NCBI GenBank assembly: GCA_043228905.1
Contig: JBHGNT010000006.1
Span: 8,184,001-8,248,000 of the forward strand
Length of the DNA stretch: 64,000 nucleotides
From: Azolla caroliniana
Lineage: Eukaryota; Polypodiophyta
Direction: 5' to 3'
A program made the translations under genes and the position numbers. Shown here piece by piece: positions 34,790 through 47,521 of the stretch. The notes beneath the pieces are model-generated. The model saw only the letters and a list, made by a program, of their open reading frames with translations. It had not been told where the DNA came from and ran no database searches. How positions within the stretch are numbered: position 1 is the stretch's first letter; each line of letters starts with the position of its first letter.

Positions 34790-37700
34790 CTGAGCATGTT
34801 AGTAGAGTCTTTTTAGGCCAAGTACAAATTAGGACACCGAGTTGTCAACTTGTCCAAGCCCTCTTCCAATTCTTGCTTCATGGATAGAGATTTTTCCCAA
34901 AAACATCAAATATCCTTGCATACCCTTCCTTGCCCAATTTCTGTCGTGGTGATTGATGGACGTCCCATAGCTTCCGGGAAGATATTCGAAGAGTCACTCT
35001 TAGGTGATTTAGGATGTGTAGTTTCCTTTAACATAATCTGTAGCCCAGAGCATCCAATTGTCCTTGGTTTGCTATGGTTCGAGCTACATAACCCAATAAT
35101 CGATTGGAGGAGGCGAGAAATTTGGTGCCCTTCAACAGAAAACATCATTGGTAAGGATCGAACCCAAGACTATTCCCTTAAAGAATATAGTTCTACCAAT
35201 GCACCATCTCCTTTTCATCAAATCTCAACCATCACATTGCAACAATTGTTCCAAATGGGAGGAAAGGAGGAACATTTGTTATTTGCAATATTAGTGACAC
35301 CTTCTAGTGCCACTCAAAGGAATTTAGACATCCAAATTCCCAAAAAATATCAAGAATATGTTGATGTTTTCGACAAAGTCAAAGCTAGTGTACTTCCAAA
35401 GCATCGACCGTACGACTGTCCCATTGACCTCCAACTAGGAAAAGAGCCACTGTGGGGTTCGATCGACAATGTACCACCAAATGAGCTTGAGGTTCTTCAA
35501 GAATACATCGAGGAGAATCTTGGACATGGGTTTATACGACATTCAAAGTCTCCAACCGGTGTTCCTATATTTTATGTGAAGAAAAAGGACGATTTGCTTC
35601 ATTTGGTCGTGGACTATCTTGGATTAAATAAAGTCACCATAAGAAATAGGTATGCTCTACCTTTAATCTCTAGGCTTTTAGAGCGCATTGGTGGGGCAAA
35701 GCATTTTACAAAGATTGATTTAAGTTGATTTAAGGGGTGCCTATAATCTTGTTCGCATTTAACCGAGAGATGAGTGGAAAACTGCATTTCGCACTCGATA
35801 TGGTCATTTCGAGTATACAATCATGCCTTTCGGGCTCACAAATGCACCCACAGGAAAATGACATTTTCCGGGATTTTCTGGATATCTTTCTCATTATCTA
35901 TTTAGATGATCTGTTGATTTACTCTAAAACACAGGAGGAGCATGATGTACATGTCCGGAAAGTACTTGAACGCTTAAGAAAGTAATGTTTGTATGCCAAA
36001 CTTAAGAAGTGGAGTTTTGAAAGCGAACAAGTCGAATTCTTGGGTTACACTATTTCATCCAACTTGGGTATCTTCATGGATCCAACAAAAGTCAAACCAA
36101 TATTGGAATGGCAACCCCCACATTCTGTTTGAGACATCCAATGTTTCCTCGGATTTGCTAACTTCTATCGCAAATTCATATGGAATTATTCAAAGATTGT
36201 GTTGTCTCTCACCCAACTCACCAAGAAAAATCAAGCGTTTGTTTGGACTATTGAAGCGGACACAACCTTTACTTAGCTCAAAGAGGCATTCACATCAACT
36301 CCCATCTTAGCGCATATTGATCCCGAAAAGCCATTTACCATTGAGGTGGATGCATTAGACTTTGCATTGGGGAGTATCCTATCACAACCAGGCAAGGACA
36401 GACAATCCCATCTAGTCTCGTTTCACTTGAGAAAATTTACGGTTGTGGAGATAAACTACGAGGTGCATGACAAGGAGTTACTAGTTGTGGTCGACTCTTT
36501 CGAGCAATGGCGACATTTCTTGGAAGGATCGCCTCATCAAATCATCATTTATGGTGATCACAAAAATTTTACGTATTTTCAAGCGGTTCGAGTGTTAAAT
36601 AGGAGACAAGCTCAGCTTGTTTTGATTTCAAGATCGTTTTCTGCCTTGGGAAACAACAAGGGAAGGCAAATTCTCTATCTCGACATTCATATCTCGCACC
36701 TCAACCTGGAGATCTGGCCTTCGATGATTAAAAGCGAATTCTCCGAGGACCATCAAAGCTACAAGCAACAACAGTTTATGTCACGCCGCTTGATTCACAC
36801 CTTGTTGATACTAATTCGGCAACGACTTCACTCTGATGATTTCGCTAAGGATGTCTTGGCCCACATTAGTCCAAGCCATGCATCTTGCTCCACATTGCAA
36901 GGGTCATCTCAACACTATCAGGACTTTGAGTGGCAAGATGGCTTACTCTTTTACAAGAATCTCCTTTACGTCCCTGATGGATAACCCCGCCTTCAAGTAT
37001 TAGAGCATTGTCATGATGCCCCTATGGTGGGAGATTTTGGTATTGCCAAGAACATGGAGTTGGTGATGCACTCGTTTTGGTGGCCTCATTTGCAAAACTT
37101 TGTCGAAGATTACGTTCGTACATATGACACATGTTGTCGAGCCAAAATACCCAGGCATCTTCCTTATGGCTTGTTACAACCATTACCACTTCCAACCAAA
37201 CCATGGCAGTCTATTTCTATGGATTTCATTACGGATCTGCCACCTTCAAAAGGATTTGATACTATTTTAACAGTAGTGGATCGATTTATCAAGATGACAC
37301 ATTTTTTACCATGTGTAAAGAACATCAATAGTAAGGAAACCGCAAATATTATTATGTGTGAAGTGTTTCGCCATCATGGTCTTCCAAATGATATAATTAC
37401 CGATCATGGTCCTCAATTTAACTCTCACTTTTGGAAGCACCTATGGGCAGGCGTCAAAATATCTTGCAAACTCTCTTCGGCTTATCATTCACAAACTGAC
37501 TGATAAACAAAGCGCACGAATCAAACACTCGAGTAGTATCTTCGATGCTTCATCAATTATCAACAAGATTATTGGAGTAATATTTTACATCTTGCTGAGT
37601 TTGCATACAATAACACCGTACACTCTTCTACCAAGGTTACACCTTTCTTTGCCTACACCGGCAACCATCCTCGATGGTGTATCTTGGATCTTCCCAAGGT

Positions 37701-38090
37701 TGCAAGAAACCCTAGTGCTGAGCATCACCTTCATTGACTACACCGAATCCAGTTAGCGCTATCTTCACATCTTCAGACAACTCAGGCACAACATAGGACC
37801 AACGCAGATCGCCATCGTCTTAAGTCTCCTTTTAAGGTTGGTGACCAAGTATGGTTGCTTCGTTGTCACATCAAGACTACCCGGCCAAGTGAGAAGCTCG
37901 ATTATCAGCGCTTAGGTCCTCTTCTCATCACAACGCGGATTAATGATGCAACCTTTCGTCTTAATCTTCCAGTACACATGCGGCTTCACCCAGTCTTTCC
38001 TAGCTCTCTTTTGGAACCTTGTTGCACCTCTTCCTTTCCTAATCATGTCGTGCCATCTTTGCCCTATGCCCAACTTGCTGATGGCTCCGA
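34790..38090 (+). pseudogene. Chromovirus pol (protease, RT, RNase H, integrase), broken
   Basis: The protease region reads NSCFMDRDFSQKHQISLHTL near 34855-34920 with its catalytic Asp lost in a frameshift. RT begins near 35330 (YQEYVDVFDKVKASVLPKHR), reaches YALPLISRLLERI, breaks at 35728, and shows the catalytic [13 protein letters not shown] near 35895-35930. RNase H lies near 36340-36560 (FTIEVDALDFALGSILSQPG). The integrase (37010-37503) shows a zinc-binding start, then WQSISMDFITDLPPSKGFDT and DHGPQFNSHFW, ending in a stop at 37501-37503 just after SSAYHSQTD. At least six stops or frameshifts. Order is PR-RT-RH-IN, as in Ty3/Gypsy. Confidence 0.9.
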
Positions 38091-38275
38091 ATACGAGTAG
38101 TTGCTATTCTTGATTCAAAGATTGTGTGGAATAAGCTCTATTATCTGGTTGATTGGGTAGGTTATCCTCAGATTCTCCAACTGATTGCACTTGGGAACCT
38201 GTCAATAATGTTTCTAACGCTCAAGCTCGTGTCGATGACTTCCATCGCCGCTATCCAAACAAACTGGGCCCTACA
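38091..38275 (+). pseudogene. C-terminal chromodomain of the Gypsy integrase
   Basis: After the stop at 38100 the alternate frame reads LYYLVDWVGYPQ, then after a one-frame shift TDCTWEPVNNVSNAQARVDD and FHRRYPNKLG. The Y-L-V-x-W-x-G-Y ... T-W-E-P pattern is that of a chromodomain, which places the element among chromoviruses. In living elements the domain directs integration to marked chromatin. Confidence 0.8.
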
Positions 38276-38319
38276 TTGTTAATGCCACCTTCCACTCGTC
38301 GTTATCGAAGGGGAGATAG

Positions 38320-38460
38320 TGTCATGAATGCATAAAACATCATGGCTTCACCTAGGCTTGAACCCAAGATCTTGTAATACATAAAACCTAACCATTAAGA
38401 TGGCCTATGATCATATGAGATGATAAAAGCCACTTCTTGTAATACACCGATTATTGTAAA
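38320..38460 (+). repeat. Truncated 3' LTR of the chromovirus
   Basis: Starts TGTCATGAATGC just after a polypurine tract (GAAGGGGAGATAG) and follows the 5' LTR to GATTATTGTAAA. There the antisense Copia LTR begins. The remaining half of the LTR is not found elsewhere in the window. Confidence 0.85.
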
Positions 38461-38878
38461 TGTTATGAAGGCGCTACAGCTCTTCTGTGTGCACAACGGA
38501 TCATGATGTGCTGGATCGTTTAGTGCTCAAGACAGAAAGGAAGGGGAAGGAGACTTACCTCTGTGTAGCAAACCAAAAAGCTTCTATTCCATTACATGCA
38601 GAGCTCAACTTGCTCTCATCACTTTTCTGTTTTTCTTCTTCTTCTACTCACTCTCTCACATACATTTTTCTATTCTCTATTCTTTATCACTTACTTACTT
38701 TTTATCTAAGTTATAAGTCACTTACATATGCAGCTAATTAGATGTTAATAGCTAAATAGTTGTCAATAGCTAAATAGTTGTTTCATCTTTATGTTCACTA
38801 GTAGCTAATTAGCTAATAGCTACTATAGCTTATTTCTCAATAAGCATCACATACCTTTGTTGAGCTTGCTTCTCAACA
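38461..38878 (-). repeat. 3' LTR of the antisense Copia element (418 bp)
   Basis: Bounded by TGTTATGAAGG and TTCTCAACA on the plus strand. On the plus strand it is followed at 38879-38890 by the complement of a polypurine tract (CTTGAGGGGGAG on the minus strand). Rich in CTAATAGCTA-like words near its right half. Confidence 0.8.
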
Positions 38879-38896
38879 CTCCCCCTCAAGCTCAAC

Positions 38897-41800
38897 TTAT
38901 TCTTTCTTGGGGTCATCTTCAATCTTCTTTTCTTCATGCTTTTCAGCTACCATGCCGATGGTTATAACTCCCATCATGTCTCTAAACTGTGTATGTTTTT
39001 CCATGCTCAATCCCTTCATAAGAATATCAGCCACTTGCTGATTTGTACTTACATACAATAGATCCACTTCTCCATCAATCACTTTTTCTCTAACAAAGTG
39101 ATAATGCACTTCAATGTGCTTTGTTCTTGCATGGAACACTGGGTTTTTTGCAAGCTGAATGTTGCTCATATTGTCACACCAAATTGTGACAACACCATCT
39201 ATGTATTCTCCCAAATCAGCAAGCAATCTTCTGATCCATACCTCTTCATAGGTGGCTATTGCAGCTCCTCTATACTCAGCTTCAGTACTTGACAATGCAA
39301 CATTAGCTTGTTTCTTGCTACTCCATGAAATGGCCGAACCCAATGTAAACATATATCCACTTGTGCATCTTCTGTCAGTTTGGCTTCGAGCCCTATCAAC
39401 ATCTGTATATCCTTCCACTTTTATGTCCAGATCAGCCCTGTAAAACAGTCCATAGTTCTGAGTAGCTTTTACATACCTCAAGATTCTTCTAGTTCTAATG
39501 CAATCCAAATGTGGCTTTGTGGGCTGTTGCATAAACTGGCTGACTAGTCCAACAACATAACTCAGATCAGGTCTTGTTATAGTCAAATATATGAGGCTAC
39601 CCACCACAGACCTGCACATGTTTACATCTTCTATTTGGGCTCCCAAATCAGCCCTCAATTTGCAATTCATATCCAGTGGTACACCAATAGGTTTGCATCC
39701 AAGCATACCATACTTCTTCAACATAGTTGTTGCATACTATTTTTGCAACATACATATACCACTTTCAGATCTGATCATCTCAACACCGAGAAAGTATCTC
39801 AACTCTCCCAAATCCTTCATATGAAATTGCATTTCAAGAAATTTTTTCAGATTCCTTATTTCATCCATGGAATCACCTCCAATAATTAAGTCATCAACAT
39901 AAATCAAGATAACAACAATGCAATCATTTATCCTTTTTACATAAAGTGATGGATTAGCCTTTGACATTTTGAAGGCAAATTTTTTCAGAGATTCTCAAAA
40001 TTCCCTATGCCATGTTGTCGGTGCTTATTTCAGTCCATAGAGAGCCTTTTTCAGCCTACATACATATTCTGGATGCTTCCTATCTTCAAATCCTAGTGGT
40101 TGACACATATACACTTCTTCTTCCAAGTTACAATGTAAAAAAGCATTTTTTACATCCATATGGTGCAGAACCCATCATTTGGCTGCACTCATAGCAAGTA
40201 GTGTTCTCAAGGTTGCCATTTTTGCAACCGGCGCAAATGTTTCATCATAATCAATTCCATGCATCTGGGCATATCCCTTTGCCACAAGTCTTGCTTTATG
40301 TCTACTAACATTTCCATTTGAATCATGCTTTGTCTTGTAGACCCATTTGCAACCTACAACATTTTTTCCTTTCGGTAGCTTTTCCAAATCCCATGTTCTG
40401 TTTTTAGCCCATTTCTTATCAGATTTTGCTTCATCAAAATTGTTTGGATCAGGGATTTGTACCACTTTAGACATGTATGCATAATGCATAGCCATATATG
40501 TGTCATAACCAAATCTTTCAACAAGCTTTTTCTCTCTATCTAATCTTCTCAGTTTCTGATTTGCATCCTTCATTGCTTTTTCCATACCAGGGATTTTCAA
40601 GGTTTGTATACCAAGCTCATCATCCAATGATGTGTTTGAATCTACATCTTCCATGTTTCTAGATCCATCATCAAGCATTTCATATTCTAGCATCTTATGT
40701 TTTTCCACTCCATGCATTAGATTCAGATTTACTACCTGAGCTTCCACATGGTCCAGTACATGATATCGATGTTGACCATTGTTGTCCAACATTGCTTCAA
40801 TTTCCATGGCAATCTCTTTCATTTTCAAATTTTTCTCTATCTTCATTAGTTTTTACATTTTCTTTTGGGCTGTACCAGTTACCCAACTCATCAAATATTA
40901 CATCACGGCTTACCACAATCTTTTTTATCACAGGGTTATAGCATCTATACCCTTTTTGCTCCTCTGAATATCCAACAAAAACACATTTTTCAGCTTTTGG
41001 ATCAAGCTTACTTCTCACTTCAGCAGGTAAATGAACATAGGCAAGGCAAGGCACCCAAACACTTTTAAGTGTCCTAAGCTAGGTTTCCTTCCATAGAAAC
41101 ATTCTTCAGGTGTTACTTCATGTACTCCAGATGTTATAGATCTATTTAGAATGTAGTTTGCTGTGTTTACAACTTCTGCCCAATAATACGTCATATTTTT
41201 TTCTGTCATTAAAGCTCTTGCTATGTTCACCAAATTTTTGTTTTTTCTCTCAGCAACTCCATTTTGTTGTGGAATATATCTACATGTGAACTGTCTCCTT
41301 ATTCCTTGATTGCATAGAAAATCAGAAAACTCATTTGAGAAGTACTCTCCTCCATAAGATCTTAAGCATTTTATCCTAGTTCTAGCCTGCTTTTCTACCA
41401 TACATTTAAACTTACGAAAGTAATAAAATACTTCACCTTTTTCTTTCATGAAATAAACCCATGATTTCCTTGAGCAATCATCAATAAAAGTTACATAAAA
41501 TCTACAACCACCAATAGATGCATTATTTTTTGTTGGTCCCCATACATCAGTATGTACCAAATCCAACAAATTTTTGCTTATATGTCTTTCATGAGGGAAA
41601 GGCAACCTGTTTTGCTTTCCATATTGACATGCTTCACATATTTTTCCCATCTCATAGTCTTTCAACTTAGGCAGTCTGGCCACTGCATCTTTCCTCAACA
41701 TATTTTTCAAAGTTAGCATACTTATGTGACCGATTCTTTTATGCCACATTACCACATCTGAGATTACACTCATTCCTTCTGCAAACATGGTTGTGATCTT

Positions 41801-42681
41801 CCTAGGCATAGCCACATCCAAAACAAACATTCTTCCTTGTCGTTTTCCTTTTGCAATGAGGTTTCCATTTTTCTCTATGAAACATCCACTTTGCTTAAAC
41901 TTAACTTGCATTCCTTGCTCTACTATCTGTCCAATAGAAATTAGATTTTTTGCAAGGTTTGGAACATGCATCACATTCAACATATATTTTGTTTTTCCTT
42001 TTTCCTCCCACAATGGGATATCTCCAACTTGTCTGTACATAACCAGGAATCTCTGGTTCTCTTAGCCTTTCAAACCAGTTTGCATGTCTTGTCATATGAT
42101 TCGATGCCCCCGAATCTACATACCACATAAAATCTTCATTATATCTCTGTGAGCATTTAGCCATTGTTGTTGTTTCGTGTTGCACAACAAATGCACCATC
42201 TTTATCACAATCTTCACTAGTTGAGGCATAATTATTTTGCTGTCTCTTCCCTCTTTTTTCATCATTTTGCTTTTTATAAAATTCAGCTTGTGCATGGCCT
42301 AGTTTTCCACAATACCAACAACCATCATCATTCAATTAAGTTTGCTTACCTCTACCTTGATTGCTCCCCTTGCCTCTGATGTTGTTTCTTCCACTTACAG
42401 CCTGTTGTCCTCTTCCTTGATTACTATTAATGGTTCTAGCTGAACCAAATCTTCCATGGCCTCTTCCTCGGCCTCTTCCAACACTACTGTAGAGGGCTTG
42501 CCCCTCATTCTCAGAGTTTCCTTTGTTTACATCATCCATCTGATTTCTTTCTTCTACTACAAGCATTGAAACCAGATCTGGAAAACTTGGGATACTATCC
42601 CTTGTGAGAATAGATGTTTTGAAGCTTTTGTATTGAGGTCCTAAACCTCTTAAGCATATTTCTACCTTACCATCATCTTCT
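38897..42681 (-). pseudogene. Antisense Copia gag-pol, broken, gag N-terminus missing
   Basis: From right to left on the minus strand: the gag C-terminus starts at 42681 with EICLRGLGPQYKSFKTSI and a Gly/Arg-rich tail. The zinc knuckle CWYCGKLGHAQAEFYK has its last Cys replaced by Tyr. The protease reads WYVDSGASNHMTRH. The integrase shows a WHKRIGH...CEACQYGKQ zinc start, LVHTDVWGP and YIPQQNGVAERKN; the middle catalytic Asp, normally in a DNGGEY motif, reads SYGGEY. RT includes HKARLVAKGYAQ and the box LIYVDDLIIGGD. RNase H ends with SSTEAEYRGA and ARTKHIEVHYHFVREKVIDG. Several frameshifts and stops separate these parts. The right-hand break at 42682 is the LTR of the next Copia. Confidence 0.92.
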
Positions 42682-43204
42682 TGTTGGGAAATCGGTCTCT
42701 TCGGATGGGATCCGGTGATGAATAAAGAGGAGCCGGTGAGAACCGGAAGAGAAGACATATTTGTAAATATGTCTTGAACAAGCCCATTAAGGCTATCTTT
42801 ATAAATAGCCCTAAGTTCATATAACTATAAATATGACTTAGGGCAATCACTTTATACTTTGAGAGCATGTTGTTGTCATATTGCTATAACTGTTGTACAG
42901 AGAGCGATAGAGTGTGAGGGAGTTATGGAGAAAGAGATACATAACGATAAATGTTGTAACCGCCACTGTGTGAAGAAACAAAGCTTGAGGTCGTTGCCTC
43001 CGAGTCTTTGATTGTACCCCTTCTCTTCATAGTGATGGTTCAGAGTCTGTGGGCTCCCGTGGTTTTTCCCTATTAGGGTTTTCCACGTAAACATCCTATG
43101 TCATTTTCTTGTGTACTCTCCACTTCCCATTTCTGTGTTTGATTCTTATAGAAGTGACTTACTACTCGGTTGTGGCCAAGCGATATTCCGCGCATTTCTC
43201 GTCA
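42682..43204 (+). repeat. 5' LTR of the older sense Copia
   Basis: Starts TGTTGGGAAATCGGTC inside gag of the antisense Copia. Throughout, it resembles the intact Copia's LTR (ATGACTTAGGGCAA, AGGTCGTTGCCTC, TTAGGGTTTTCCACGTAAA). A degenerate tRNA-iMet-type PBS (TGGTATTAGAGC) follows at 43208-43219. No 28-bp repeats are present in this copy. Confidence 0.85.
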
Positions 43205-43233
43205 AACTGGTATTAGAGCGAACAACACAGAAA

Positions 43234-44757
43234 ATGGAAGAATCCTTCGGCGGCATGTTCAAGCTCACCAGCTCCAACTACTCAGTGTGGAAGTCGAAGA
43301 TGAGGGACATGCTGGTGGTTAAAGATCTTTGGTTGCTGGTTCAGTCCGAGGACAAGAGACCGGATAAGATCAACGCCATGGTGTGGGAGGTGATGCACAT
43401 GAAGACGACAACATACATCCGGTGCTTCATCGACATGAGCCTGTACAACAACTTCAATGAAGAGAACAAGGCTCATGAACTCTGGGAGAAGATCGGCATC
43501 ATGTCTAGAACAAGAATGTCGTTAATCGGGTTTCGGTATTTCGGAAGCTAGTGAGGCTTCGATACCAAGACGGATCGAGTATGGGGGAGCACATGAATGC
43601 CTTCCAGGGGTTGATACACCAAGCAACCTCGTTGGAAGTACCTCTCGCTGAGGTACTTGCTCTACTCCTACTCGGTTCCCTCCCGGATAGCTGGGAGACG
43701 TTAGTTGTCATGCTGGGCAACGCTGGGCTGGAAGGAAAACAACTATCCCTAGCAAGGGTCAAGTCCAGCTTGCTAGATGAGGAGGCACGTCGGAAATACA
43801 AGGAGGTGATCTCCGACGCCAAAGCCCTCACCGAATTGGAACGCGGAAGACAAAGGAATCAGAGTCCCTAGAACCGGGAAAAGTCAGGGACACGATCAAA
43901 GTCAAGGGGGAGGCCCACTTGCTTCTATTTTGGTAAGCCGGGGCACTTCCAGAAGAACTGTCGGCATTTCCGTAAGGACAAGGGAACCGACAGTACCGAT
44001 TCGAAGAAGTCACCGGACCGAAACGGTTCGGATCGGCGAGGCCCGGACCGAAAGGGAACGACAGCGATCGCGGCAAGTGAAGAAGAACTAATGATTATCA
44101 CCAAGGAGAGTGAGTTGAACCTTGCCGTCGACGAGACAACATGGGTTGTTGATTCCGGAGTGTCGTTCCACCTTACCCCGAACTGGAAATGCTTCTCATC
44201 CTACATAGACAGTGAGCACGCCTGTGTCTGGATGGGGAATGAAGGGACATGCCGAATTATCGGCATAGGAGATGTGCTATTGATGACATAAACCGGATGC
44301 AAGTTGTTGTTGAAGGATGTCTGACATGTTCCGGAGGTTCGAATGAACTTGATATCAACTGGTCGGCTAGATGATGAAGGCTACACAAGTAGCATCCGGA
44401 ACGGTGTCATGAAGTTCTGCAAAGGGAGCTTAATAGTGGCTCCAACCCGGAAGGTCAACACTCTATACTTGATGAATGCCCGGATATGCCGGGAAGAAGT
44501 GAACGTAGCATCCGACATTGCCGGTGAGTTGTGGCACAAAAGACTGTGTCACATGAGTGAGAAGGGGATGAAGAGGCTTGCCGAATACAATCTCATTCCG
44601 ATGAAGGACGTGCAACTTGAGAAGTGCACCGACTGCCTGGATGGCAAGCAAAACCGCACCTCCTTCCAGTCAAGACCACCGATGAGACGGAATGCACCAT
44701 TGGAGCTGGTGCATACCGATGTGTGTCAAGTTGACACAAAGTCACATGTTGAATCGA
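43234..44757 (+). pseudogene. Older sense Copia, gag through integrase start, broken
   Basis: ATG at 43234 begins gag (NYSVWKSKMRDMLVVKDL). A frameshift falls near 43540 and a stop at 43869. The zinc knuckle CFYFGKPGHFQKNC has its second Cys replaced by Phe. The protease site is WVVDSGVSFHLTP (about 44131-44175). Further stops fall at 44289 and near 44322. The integrase zinc region (WHKRLCHMSEKGMKRLAE ... CTDC) and LVHTDVCQVDTKSH follow. It shares most residues with the intact Copia at 49723. The reading frame is cut after HVES at 44757 by another LTR and resumes at 55157 with QYFVTFIDDH. Confidence 0.9.
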
Positions 44758-45523
44758 TGTTGCGTTGTTACGCACGTGCGTGGAGAAAGGCGGGACCACG
44801 GGGGTCTTGGACCAGGGAGTGACAGAGCGTAGGAAGTCGTGCTTCACCGTTTCCGGGGAACCCCAGAAGAACACCGGAAGCGACCGAAGGGAGAGAGAGA
44901 AAGAGAGGGAGCGCGTGCTTAACACCGACTCACGCACACACACGCCCATACACACACATGCCGACACGACTCACGCCCTTATGTACAGGAAACGCAGAAA
45001 AGGGGAAGCACCCGACACCGACAGAGACGCGAATAGACAAACAGACGCAAATGTATATATATAAACAGAAGAATACATTCCCGGCTTCGAGCCGTTCCAA
45101 GGCAGGTTACAGTAGTCGTCAGCTGCCAAGCCGCCGTCGGGGAGCTCACGGGCTCGTCGCGCCGAGCGGGGTCTTGCGCAAGAGATGAGCTGAAGCCAAC
45201 CCTAAGCGAACATGAAGGAGAAGAAGAAGAAGCAGAAGAAAAAATTTAACTCTAAACCTAACGGTATACCCTCTAATGCAAAATGGGCAACCCTTTCACA
45301 AAGGGCGTTCCCCTCCTTTTATAGAACAAGGAAAGGGATGCGTTACAATGTGGGACCAATCCCGACTTACATGGGATCATCTGCCCCGACTTGACTACTC
45401 TTCGGCGCCATAAAGGCGCCCTCGATATTCACACTAAATGTACATGGGTGCGTACACATGTTGCACCCCGCCGATGTAGCCAATGTTCCCGGTTTCCGCC
45501 TCTGGTCGAAATTCTTCACGACA
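44758..45523 (-). repeat. 3' LTR of gag-only element A (766 bp)
   Basis: From TGTTGCGTTGTTACGC to TTCTTCACGACA on the plus strand. Nearly identical to the combined pieces 48999-49042 plus 54426-55156. To its right, the complement of a polypurine tract (GGTGGGGGCGGA on the minus strand, 45524-45535) marks it as the 3' LTR of an antisense element. A minus-strand TATA box (CTATAAAAGG) lies near 45313-45324. Confidence 0.9.
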
Positions 45524-47521
45524 TCCGCCCCCACCTAACTGCACGTCCACCGGTACGTGCCAAATCTGGTTGAAGGGTGAGAGATTTCGGCCGGTGAGAA
45601 ACCGGTCTCCCGTGATCCGCATCTCGGCTCGCTGCCGGTTTGATCCACCGGCTTCGAGTCTTCCTTCGCGCTCGCCTCCCCGTAGGCTCGTTCGACCCGA
45701 CGATGGGTCCTCCGCCGCGATCTCCGTAGTACGCGTACTTCCGTTGGCCCTTGTTCGGCCGTATGAACGCCCCGCTTCCCGCCGTATGCCCGATGTCCTC
45801 CGCTTGAGGCACACCCGTAGTGGCCCGCTTGGCCTCCGTTGATCATTCGTGTTGTCCTGATTGCCGTCCCATGTTGTTTCGCGTTGCCCTCGTCCTCTCG
45901 CCGCCACCTTCCTTCTTCATGGTCTTACATCGCCATGTCGGCTCGAACCGCCATGGTCTCCGGAACGGTGTGGGGATCCCTTTCCGGTCTTCTCCGCGAT
46001 ACCTCCGAACTGCGCAACCTATCTCCGCGCTCGCCTTTCCGCTCCGGCACCTCTGTGTGCCACATACCCTCGTCTGTTGTTTGGCGCTGCCTGTATCGTA
46101 CTCCGCTTCATTGCACACCTTGTCGGCCCCTTTTCCGGCCAGATCGTGCATCACCGCTCCCCGCATACTGGTGTCCTTTGCATCCGAGGAACACCCCGTA
46201 GTAGCCCGCTTGGCCCTTCCCGTCTTCGTGCTGCCGCGATAAGTCCTGATTCTTCCGCTTCCCGTCGTCCCCTCGCCCTCACCAGCTTGTCATCCCGGCT
46301 TGCCGTGTCAGTCTTCGCTACTTCGACGGAGCTACCGAGATCTACGAAGCGAGTGTGGAGGATCCTCCTTCGGCATCTCTTGCCATCCCCTGACTCCGAC
46401 CCTGTGCAGTCCACTAGGCACTTGTCACCTCGTTCCCGGCACCTCCCTTGTGCCGTCTTCCGCTTCCTTCGTTCGGCCCCGCCCGCGCCGAACACCGTCC
46501 CTTAGTCACGCTTCGATCCGGCCCACGACGGCTACTTGCGAGACCCTTGTTCTATCCCAGGTGTGCCTTTCCGGCCGGACGCACCTCCCCGCGTTTGCCC
46601 CTACCGGCTCCTTTCGAACCTCGTGTCGCCGGGTCCCGTTCCCTACCGCCACCAACCTTCTCTCTCGGTCTCATGTTGCCACGTTGGCCGAATTGCCGGA
46701 GTCTCCGGATCGGTGTGAAGGTCCCATAGGACCGGACTCCGTTTCTATGCTTGCCGTAATTCGGGTGCCTTTGTTTTGAGTCCCTCCCGGACTCTCCTCG
46801 TGTCTTCCGCGTAGTCGGGTCCCGTTTCCCGCCGCCACCAACCTTCTCTCTCGGTCTCATGTTGCCACGTTGGCCGAACTGCCGGAGTCTCTGGTTAAGT
46901 GTGGGGATCCGGTAGGACCGGACTTCCTTACGCCCTTGCCTTCGTCACCTCGCCGCCACCGTCAGTATCTTGGTCTAACGTCGACCGCGTTGCCGACTGC
47001 CGAAGTCTCTAGAACTGGTGTGAAGGATCCTCCGTAGACCGCCCATCCGTAGCCCCTTTGCCTTCGTCACCTCGCCGCCACCGTCAGTATCTTGGTCTTA
47101 CGTCGACCGCGTTGCCGACTGCCGAAGTCTCTAGAACCGGTGTGAAGGATCCTCCGCCGGCCTCCGATTTGTATTCCCGACCCTGTCCCGGGTCGTCCTT
47201 TTCCGCATGCCGAGAGGGCGTTTTGTTCCGCACCCTCTCCCGTGGTACCGACGTACCGTGTCCTCGGCCTCTTCGTAGGCCAGCTCTCTTCCTCCCTCCC
47301 GGAATGGTCATCCGAGAGTCCGCTCCGCCCGGTTCTCGCTCGGGTCCGTTCGTCATTCTCCAGATTGCTGAGTCCTGTTCTCCTGTCGCCACCGATCTGT
47401 GTAAGGAACTCCATAGGACCGACTTTCATTCTCCTTCCAACTCTCGACCTTCGCCCGGTCGGTCTTTCTCCCCATGTAAAAGAGAGTGGCTCGTCCCGCA
47501 CCCCCTTCCGTATCGGCACTT
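45524..47521 (-). repeat. GC-rich internal tail of element A, built of degenerate tandem repeats
   Basis: A roughly 60-bp motif recurs near 46313, 46674, 46861, 46979, 47102 and 47360 (for example GTTGCCGACTGCCGAAGTCT or GAATTGCCGGAGTCTCCGG, each ending near GGTGTGAAGG or its variants). Local periods are 122 bp (46943 to 47065) and 186 bp (46631 to 46817). On the minus strand the copies can be read as Arg/Gly-rich protein modules, for instance GTTGEGAEQNALSACG at 47200-47260, matching GTTGEDAERNTLSTCG inside gag. Frames are broken now. There is no protease, RT or integrase motif in any frame. Confidence 0.75.
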
